Below, one piece after another: positions 57,037-64,000 of a stretch of DNA of 64,000 nucleotides. The translations under genes and the position numbers were made by a program. The stretch's first letter is position 1, and each line of letters begins with the position of its first letter. This DNA is from Anastatus disparis (lineage: Eukaryota; Arthropoda; Insecta; Hymenoptera; Eupelmidae): contig JAFFSR010000395.1 of assembly GCA_017163975.1 (NCBI GenBank), positions 938,001-1,002,000 of the forward strand, given 5' to 3'. The notes under the pieces are model-generated. The model made no database searches, was not told the DNA's origin, and saw only the letters and a program-made list of their open reading frames with translations.

Positions 57037-57832
57037 TTGAAGTAATCATTCGAAGAAAAATAAAAAATGTTTCTATATTAAGGTTCTACATTAGTTAAAA
57101 AGACACCATTAAAATTAGTTAATTTATTTATTTAGTCGATACATATTTTTATACGATAAATTCAAGCCGATGATTTCTTGTTTTTGCGTATCTATCAATA
57201 ACACAGGCCCACAAAATGAAAAAAAATGTCTGAACTTTTGACCGGACATACATATTCCTATGTATTTTTCGACGCTGAATCCGAATCTGTAATACAAATA
57301 TAGGGTTTTCCTACCTTTTCTCAGAGTTTTATTGAAAAAACCTCATTTTTTACGGTTTTTTTGCGGTTTTTCGAGTCTAGAAGAAACAAATCATGAGATA
57401 CGGTTAATTGGACTTCAAAATCGAATTCTACGGGAAAAAATACACGGGAAACCATACCTTCAAATTTTTTTAACGCGATTCTAGTCCTCTGTATGGGGCT
57501 GAAAAGATGAGGAAATCGGTAAAAGTCGAAATTTTGCCTAAAATGGATTTAAACAATATTAAAATTTAATCATGCGTCTTTTGAAGAGTCGATAAACATT
57601 GGAAATACTATCCTGGGGGTTTTTCAGATTGCTGATCATGAATTTGAAGTCAGATTGTGTAAAAACTATTTCTAGAGGGCGGTGACAAGAACTGTATATG
57701 GTAAATTTATCGATTTTTTAAAAATTTTACGTCTGAAATACTAATTTTAGAGTCTTTCACAGCATTGACTGTAAATTCAAGATATTAACTTAGCCTATTG
57801 TGTACGTTAAACTTAACATTTTGTCTATGTTT

Positions 57833-57874
<42 letters not shown>

Positions 57875-57883
57875 GATGTTTTT
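57001..57883. other. Non-coding region 3' of the transposase-like gene, with (CT)n
   Basis: The left edge (56995-57035) is a G-rich AGGGGGGGCGA patch of the kind found at ends of several repeat families. The rest is moderately AT-rich, contains CCTATGTATTTTTCGACGCTG, and ends with a (CT)n run at 57838-57871, 12 bp from the stop codon of the next gene. It is probably that gene's 3' UTR or element flank. Confidence 0.45.
57838..57871. repeat. (CT)n microsatellite
   Basis: About 16 CT units, immediately downstream of the stop codon of the minus-strand gene at 57884. Confidence 0.95.
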
Positions 57884-59148
57884 TTAAATTGGCTTACGCT
57901 TACGTACACGTTTCTCTTCGAATGACCGATGTAGTGGATTTCTGACACGTTTTTGTCCTTTTTTCGCAGCTGTTTCTCTTTTTATCATCCAGCAGTAATC
58001 TGCTAACATGTTGATACCCCAGTTTCCTTGAAATCTACGTTCAAACTCCTTTAAATCTTGGTGAAATCGTTCACCATGCTCTTCACTAAAGTCTCCGTTA
58101 TTTTCAGGAAACTGATCAACGTGTGAATCAAGAAAATGAAGTTTTAAGTTCATTAGACAACCCAATTTTTCAAAATTACGTACCATTCTTTTCACAATAG
58201 CTTTATAATTCGTGTCTTTGGCATTACCCAAAAATTTCGTCGATACCTCTTTAAAACTTAACCATGCTGCCTTTTCAACATCAGTCATGCTTTGTTCAAA
58301 GTTTTCGTCTCTAAATAAAGTTCGGATTTCAGGACCATCAAAAATACCTTCATTTAATTTAGCATCAGATTTATGGGGAAATACTTTGCTTATATATTGG
58401 AAGCATTGACCGTCCTTGTCCAAAGCTTTAACTAATTGCTTTATCAATCCAAGCTTTATATGCAGAGGCGGTATCAAAATTTTCGAAGGATTAACGAGTG
58501 GATCTTTTATAACATTCTGTTTTCCAGGTTCAAACGATTCTCTTGATGGCCAAATTTTCTTTTTATAGTGTTTTTCTCTATCTCTGCTATCAAACATGCA
58601 TAAATAACATGGGTACTTCGTAAATCCAGATTGTTGTCCAAGTATCATAGATAAAATCTTTAAATCGCCACATATTTGCCATTTATGTTCTCTATATTTT
58701 ATTTTCGTTAAAAGTAGTTCAAGATTGGAATACTCTTCTTTAAGTACTGTTGAATGTGCTAATGGTATAGGAGCATATTTATTTGTGATATTGAGGAGTA
58801 CTGCTTTAAGGCTGCGCTTTGATGAATCAATGAATAGTCGCCAATTTTCAGGTTTGTATATGTTGGGTTTCAATTCATCAATAAGACCTTTCACGTCCGT
58901 GCAATAAACCATATTAGAATCATTCTTGAAATAATTTCTAAAGCGCTCTTCTCGATTACGATATGCACATACTTTAGTACCCTTTGTCAACATATTTCGT
59001 CTCTTAAACTCTGAAGCCATAAACTCTGATTGTTCCTTAGATAAACCACTCTTTCTAAATAAATCGTTCAGACTTTTTTGATCAAACTTTTCAACAGTTC
59101 GTTCTTCACCCTTAGGAATATACTCTTCATCACTATCCAGAGAATGTT
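57884..59148 (-). CDS. Uninterrupted transposon-associated protein, transposase-like (RNase H-fold type inferred)
   Basis: The frame is open from 59148 to the stop at 57884, about 421 codons, with an internal ATG at 59020 that would give 378 residues. Upstream of that ATG it reads LDSDEEYIPKGEERTVEKFD then LNDLFRKSGLSKEQSEF, in frame. It begins right after an acceptor-like TATTTTTTTAAAG, so this is probably a last exon. Numbered from the ATG: FIDSSKRS with D65, ICGDLK with D119, CYLC at 138-141, PPLHIKLG at 185-191, EEHGERFHQD near 313-322, and a basic KRVRKRKP tail. I recognise it from memory as a protein found in many copies in invertebrate genomes and usually left unnamed. D, D, C-x2-C, H..LG, E order suggests a KDZ/CMC-like transposase; this is inference. 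It is the only long intact non-RT gene in the window. Confidence 0.7.
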
Positions 59149-59667
59149 CTTTAAAAAAATAAGTGAAAAAAATTTTTTTCCCGAAACTTATTGGTCACTA
59201 ACTATATGTATTCAAGACTAAGAATGAAACATTTTGTCTTTCACACAAAATTTTCTATCTTTCTCAGTTTATGAGATAATCATAGTTGAAAAAATAGGTC
59301 TTTTTTTTCGAAAAATCACCATAATTGTGGTTTAAAAAGTCATAGAAACATTTTACCTAACTCATTTTGAAGAAGACTATTAGAGCTTTGAAACCCATTT
59401 GTTTTTATTTCGATATCATAATTTCCATAAAAATGGCATTCATTTTTATGTAAGCAAAAAAAATTAGTAAAAAAAATTTTTTTTTATATTGCTATAAGCA
59501 ATTAGAAAATGACTTTTTTCATACTGGACTTACTTTATTTCAAAGATTTTTGACCAATTTTTCAAACGCCGTTTGGATTTTGAAGATGCGATCATTAGTT
59601 CCAGAGATATAAAACTTTTTATTTTAATTAATTTTACTCTAGGGTGGGCAAAAGCAACCGGACGGCA

Positions 59668-59669
<2 letters not shown>
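59149..59669. other. Non-coding, probable intron or 5' flank of the minus-strand gene
   Basis: AT-rich with repeated AAAAAAATTTTTTT phrases. Phrases such as CATTTTGTCTTTCACACAAAAT give weak self-complementarity. No further exon of the gene could be joined in frame. Confidence 0.4.
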
Positions 59670-59736
<67 letters not shown>

Positions 59737-59739
59737 GTA
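59670..59739. repeat. (AT)n(GTAT)n microsatellite
   Basis: About 27 AT units followed by four GTAT units, near the inner edge of the IR-C right arm. Confidence 0.95.
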
Positions 59740-59899
59740 TTGCATCGTATAAATGCGTTCACAGACTTTTCATTGTCTTGCTTACAAAGCTACGTTCGAA
59801 TACAAATGGCTGTGTTCCACACGCTTTTCGAAGTTGCACACCAGTAATGCTTAGTATTTTACTGTATCCGAAAATCTACTGCAGATACTGGGGATTTTT

Positions 59900-60183
59900 T
59901 ATAGATAAGCTGTATCGACCAATCAGAAAGCTTCTTTGGAGCTATTTAACGTGTGATAACTTTTGTGAATACAACGTGCGCAATCCCGAAAAGCATTTAG
60001 AACAAAGCCGATGTGTTAGAAGAGTACGAAAAAAAGATACTCGTGTGTTTTTTGTGCCAGAGGATTGTGAGAGCTTTTATAATAACAGATTTCACTTCGT
60101 TAAAAATAACCACTGTCAACTTCACTGTAATCCATCGAGTCACAAAGGCGAATATTTGAGAGCCAACATTTTATTTCTTGCAG
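59900..60183 (+). CDS. Right-arm exon of unknown protein in IR-C
   Basis: The frame is open from at least 59900 and ends at a strong donor, CTTGCAG|GTAAGATAAG (60184). It reads NVRNPEKHLEQSRCVRRVRK, then KKDTRVFFVPEDCESFYNN, HFVKNNHCQLHCNPSSHKGE and YLRANILFLA. There are several Cys/His but no recognised finger. A decayed copy lies in the left arm (45379-45578). Across the last 21 codons the two copies differ at only three places, all silent. That suggests past selection on the protein. It reads outward from the centre of IR-C. I do not recognise the family, and the start and other exons are unknown. Confidence 0.45.
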
Positions 60184-60517
60184 GTAAGATAAGAATATTT
60201 AATCCTTTACTATGAATTTTATAAATTAAAATTATTTTCATTATTTGAATAAGATTAAAAGTATTATTTCTAGATGAATCAAAAGTACTATTTTCATTGT
60301 TAAAATATGTTAAAATAAATTGCTCTGTTTTTAATAAAATTTATTATAATTGAAAATAGACTAAAAAATAAATAGAAAAAATTTATTTTTTAATCATTTT
60401 ATTTCCTAATGGAGAAAATAATATTTGTTACTTAATCTTATTTGAATATATATTCCAACCATATAAATTTTTATTATCACAGACGATCTTAGGCTCCTAT
60501 TGATAGACCTAACTAAC

Positions 60518-61194
60518 AAGAAGAGCTCCCCACCTCCGGGAAACGGATTCGCCTGAAACTGCAGGATATGATTTTTTGATGAAAAAAAATAAACCCGTGT
60601 TTTTTCTTTTCGTCGAATAGGCCCCCTAGACAAGGATATAGACATTTTTTTTTAAAATATGGTGAATAAGAGCCTTTATAAAAACTTAAATAACCAAATA
60701 ACTAAGACTCTTACAAAAAAATGCATGGAAGATAAAATAAAGCACGAATTGAATGCTTCAATTTAAGCTTTGTTGCATTGAAAAAGCTTCTGTTGTTCGA
60801 AAGTTATTCTTAATTAAATATTACCACATATTTACTGAATATTTTTGGCATATAAAATATGATCAATTTTTCACGTTATTTCATTAACATATTTTAATCA
60901 CCTGTAACTTTTGAACCACTAAAGATTTTTTAATGCAACAAAGCTTAAATTAAAGCATTCAATTCGTGCTTCATTATATCTTTCATGCATTTTTTTGTAA
61001 GAGTCTTAGTTCTTTGGTTATTTATATTCTTATAACGGCTTTTATTCACCATATTTAAAAAAAAATGTCTATATCCTTGTCTAGGGGGCCTATTCGACAG
61101 TAAGAAAAAACATGGGTTTATTTTTTTCCATCAAAAAATCATATCCTGTAGTTTCAGCCGAATCCGTTTCCCGGAGGTGAGGTGCTCTCCTTGT
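60518..61194. mobile_element. Foldback with ACAAGGAGAG-type ends, unnested copy
   Basis: ACAAGAAGAGCTCCCCACCT (60518) and its inverse ending CTCTCCTTGT (61194) flank a ~677 bp hairpin. Shared arm blocks include CGGGAAACGGATTCG and CTGCAGGATATGATTTTTTG. It interrupts the right arm of IR-C: the left arm has the flanks adjacent (CCGCTATATGAGTTAGGTC at about 45077). It also serves as the empty-site reference for the two elements nested in 36632-38136. Confidence 0.88.
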
Positions 61195-61213
61195 AAGTAG
61201 CGGTTGTTACTTG

Positions 61214-61570
61214 AACCTAATTCTATCTTTGACTCTCCATGATCTTCTTTTAAAGATATGATGGATAAATTCTGTCATTACAATAAGAATGTTTTTATCG
61301 GTTGAAATAAATGATTATGGCGGAAAAGCGCGGAAATTAAAATTTAAAAATTTGACGATTGACAGCTAATGCTTGAAAAAATATAACCATAAAATTAATG
61401 ATTTAACCTTATTATGCAGATGCTTGAAAATTGTTGATGAAAAAAAAAAGCAAACGAAGTATCTCAAATTTATTTTCATTCATTTCGATTTTCATAACAA
61501 AAATTTAAATATTATAAATTTTATTAGAAAAACAAACATAGTAAGGCGCGCAAAGCGCGCTTTGAATTGG
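61214..61570. other. Extra block in the IR-C right arm with a GC-rich hairpin
   Basis: The left arm has only ~60 bp between the matching flanks (TTCAAGTAACAACCG and ACGGTTGTATCATCTGTC), so ~300 bp here is an insertion or is deleted on the left. It contains AAGGCGCGCAAAGCGCGCTT at about 61542, a perfect GC-rich hairpin in an AT-rich setting. No gene is supported. Confidence 0.5.
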
Positions 61571-62370
61571 CTAATAAGAATAAAAGACAGATGATACAAC
61601 CGTTACTTCATCTAATAGCTCCACTGAAAAAAAAATTTCTTAGTAACGAAAAAAATTTTATTGTATCGAATATATTCTTTCGGGCAATCGGCGAAATATT
61701 TTTTGTATCAATATCATTTATTCCGTAAGTAAAAACAAAATTTACAAATATCAATAAAATATTTCTCAACATACATAAAATATTTTTTAAACTTGACAAT
61801 ATCTTATACTGAAAACTATTTATTTTATTTTAAATTTATATCTCGTAATATTAGAATCAAAATTAAATTAAATAATTGAAATAAATTTTTTTTCCTTTAA
61901 TAAAAGTATTTTTATGCATCTAAAAGATATTTCGAATTAATTAATTTCTTCGTACCAAATAGAAGTAACTATTTATTGAATAAATATTATCTTTCTTCGA
62001 AAATATGTTTGAATTTATTAAGTCTAAGAAATATTTTTTTGTAGAAAAATATATTATTTTGAAAACATGAAACATCAATTTTAAACATAGAAACAATTTG
62101 TTACAAGTAAATTTAAAATATTAGTTCATATAAATGTTTCAATAAATTTAAGTTTTTTTTCTGCAATATAAATTCCAATTTTTTTTTAATTACTTAAACT
62201 CCTTTGATTCAAAGAATTATTTTTTTATTCAAAGAAATATTTCTTCAAAATAGTTAAATGTTAATTTTAATTAAAATTCATTTTTTGTGATGATGTTTAT
62301 AAATAATTGTTGTGAAAAATTTTTTTTTACTGAAATGTACGTTTTTAATTAAAATAATAATTACTTCATT

Positions 62371-62445
62371 AGCTTTTAGACAGTCGGAAAATCAATATTT
62401 TGACGCGGAAAATCAAAATATTGATTTTCCGGCAGTATAATGGTT
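62371..62445. mobile_element. ~70 bp hairpin insertion in the IR-C right arm
   Basis: CGGAAAATCAATATTTTGA and its inverse TCAAAATATTGATTTTCCG flank CGCGGAAAA. The left arm lacks it: ATTTTAACAAAGTAATTATT is continuous at 44345-44364. It is a very small foldback insertion. Confidence 0.7.
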
Positions 62446-62820
62446 AAAATAAGAAAATGTTTGAAGTTTTTCAGTTGTATTTTCTTGATTCTGACAATTA
62501 TTTTTTTTCAATTCAAAATCCTTTTTTTAATGTAAAGAAATGTAATCAATTACACCGCTTTTTTGCACCAACAAACATTCTATCGTTTAAAAGAGTTAGT
62601 TTTATTGAACTCATAAACTAATTTGTTTAATTTAAAAATTGTCTTTGGATTAAAAAATTATTTATTGTAAGATATTTTTTTTAATTTTTATATAAAAATT
62701 ATTTTGAATAAATATTACATTTTTTCAATAAAAAAATATAGCATCGTTTTTAAGAAAGTTTCACTGATTTTCAACACTATTTCCGAAGTAACTAATTTCT
62801 TAAAGTTAATAAGACATTTT

Positions 62821-63006
62821 GTACCACTCTAACCTCAAAATCATAACTTTAATATGATTATTCGGCTCTCATAGTATAAAATATATTATGAAACTGATGT
62901 GTGAAGGCTTTTTTACGAAACTCGTTACAGCCCTCGCCTCCGGCTTGGGCTGTAAACTTCTTGTTTCGTAAATAAAGCCTTTACACACCCGTTTAATAAT
63001 GTACTA
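62821..63006. mobile_element. Small foldback insertion with GC-rich stem in the IR-C right arm
   Basis: GTGTGAAGGCTTTTTTACGA pairs with TCGTAAATAAAGCCTTTACA, and TTACAGCCC with GGGCTGTAA, around CTCGCCTCCGGCTT. The corresponding left-arm position (about 43970-43990) is uninterrupted. The style resembles the stem-loop at 7451-7497. Confidence 0.7.
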
Positions 63007-64000
63007 TCTCTAAATTAAAACATTTTTTTTTTTTTTTTAAATATAATATTTTTTTAAAGAATATTTTCAAGGTTTTTTTTGAGTTTAAAAAAAATTTCAT
63101 TAATTTGAAAATGATTTTTCTTGGACTCAAAGGAATTCATTTCCTTGCACCGTATTTCTTCTATTCAAAAATACCTTCCTCAAAGTTGAAAAAACTTTTT
63201 TCTCTGTGTAGTCACAAATTTTGCATGAAATTCCATAATCAAAAGAAAATTTTAACTTACTAATTTAGTATCGTTTTAAAACAATGTATAATAACTATTT
63301 TTATGGTGAAAAATAAAGCTTCTTTTTTTTTAAACATTCTGCAGTTGAAAATAAAATTTCATTTCTTTAATATGAAAGGATAAAGATATGCGACCTGCTG
63401 TAGGATAAATTTAGAACAACCGTGCCTGTTTTCTCTTATTATCTTACAAATAATATATGACTTTGATTAACAATCATTGATTATTTTGTTACTTACTAAT
63501 GTCAAATTATTTTTCTCTTTTATGCTATAATATTGAAAAAATCAATAATTTATAAAAAAAATTATATCTCTTTATTACTATTTAGTTTTTGAATAACACT
63601 AATTTAAAAATTCTTTTTCTAACACAATATATAAAAAAGTTGAGATCTAAATTAGAACAGGACAATAAAACTGGTGTGGCAGTCTTTGGGACTAGCCGAC
63701 AGAAGTGATACTTCTTTACGAAATCATAGAACTCATAAATGTTCATTAAAGTTCTATCACTGTTTTATTTAATTTTAAAATAATTTTAAAATCAAATAAT
63801 TATAAAATTAAATAAAACTATATTAAAATAATTTAATTTTTTTAAAGAACTAATTTTTTTGAATTTCAAATTAGATAGTGTATGAAATTTTTGTTAGTAA
63901 TATTTATTTTACAAAAATACAATAATAGTTTAATTTTTTTTACAATTATCAAAACTATTATCATTTGTAGCAAGAGTGATGTTTGAAATGATTGGCTTAT

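Larger units (their letters stand above)
43331..63672. mobile_element. 20 kb structure bounded by ~2.2 kb inverted arms (IR-C)
   Basis: The left arm (43331-45578) and right arm (about 59955-63672) are inverted copies. Matching landmarks: CAAAAACTAAATAGTAATAA (43401) with its inverse near 63573; ATTACACCGCTTTTTTGCAC (62551) with its inverse near 44234; CGATTGCCCGAAAGAATATA (44918) with its inverse at 61673. The right arm has grown by several insertions (60518-61194, a ~350 bp block at 61214-61570, 62371-62445, 62821-63006). The interior holds a helicase fragment, a DDE/SWIM transposase, a LOA/I-type retrotransposon and an intact transposase-like gene. It may be one giant transposon or two copies of a smaller element in inverted orientation. 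No target duplication was recognised. Confidence 0.75.

Noticed and set aside
59149..59600. Joining an upstream exon (minus strand, ending near 59535 at a GTAAGT) to the intact gene at 57884-59148
   Set aside because: The phases do not match; the join would run into a stop within a few codons.
43331..63672. Polinton/Maverick element
   Set aside because: Long inverted arms and ~20 kb size would fit, but no protein-primed DNA polymerase B, retroviral-type integrase, packaging ATPase or capsid gene was recognised between the arms.
1..64000. CRISPR array, prokaryotic operon or integron
   Set aside because: Short repeats are abundant but are degenerate, palindromic or microsatellite. There are no evenly spaced direct repeats with unique spacers, and all recognisable genes are eukaryotic transposon genes.

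Overview
The window looks like arthropod, most likely insect, heterochromatin or repeat-dense intergenic DNA. It is very AT-rich, has no operons or ribosome binding sites, and almost every readable protein is a transposon protein (CR1/Jockey-type and RNase H-bearing non-LTR elements, Ty1/copia, hAT, a DDE_Tnp_4 transposase). Splice-like junctions occur in the few non-RT exons. The species cannot be named from this sequence. No complete host gene was found. The clearest host-derived sequence is a broken, transposon-enclosed piece of RNA polymerase III subunit RPC1.

Layout. 1-4660: a CTGCAA-rich repeat, an inverted 5' scrap of a CR1-type element, and a truncated CR1/L2-type ORF2. 5267-12569: foldback elements, including two copies (one partial) of a CCCTGGTAAC-ended 1.7 kb element, two TTAA-flanked MITEs, a possible LTR, and a small GC-richer island with an orphan ORF at 8594-9070. 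13333-15268: a decayed copia pol gene. 15269-19190: a hAT transposase split by a GACGTC-rich foldback. 19744-22050: a 330 bp foldback and a ~165 bp satellite. 22190-27200: a CR1/Jockey-type element on the minus strand. 27699-29630: foldbacks built from GAGATCTC and TACGTA. 29806-36503: a 6.7 kb element with 1.5 kb inverted arms, holding a CXC-type exon broken by two foldbacks. 36632-38136: a foldback carrying two further nested foldbacks. 39256-40035: more foldbacks and a tRNA-type SINE. 40097-43172: an inverted-repeat element carrying the RPC1 fragment. 43331-63672: a pair of ~2.2 kb inverted arms about 20 kb apart. They enclose a Helitron-type helicase fragment, a DDE/SWIM transposase gene, a nearly whole LOA/I-type retrotransposon and an uninterrupted gene of a transposon-associated family.

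The main unusual signal is a set of foldbacks that share CCCTR-type ends and leave a 2-bp duplication (TA, or AA/TT). Each is filled with its own short palindromic word (TTGCAGCA, GACGTC, ATAGCTAT, GAGATCTC, TACGTA, GTTTAAAC, ATCAGGTGAT). Several of them, and a second TTAA-duplicating foldback family, sit inside reading frames that become continuous again when the insertion and one target copy are ignored. This gives direct evidence for exact boundaries and for the order of nesting. All family names rest on motif recognition by eye; no database search was possible.
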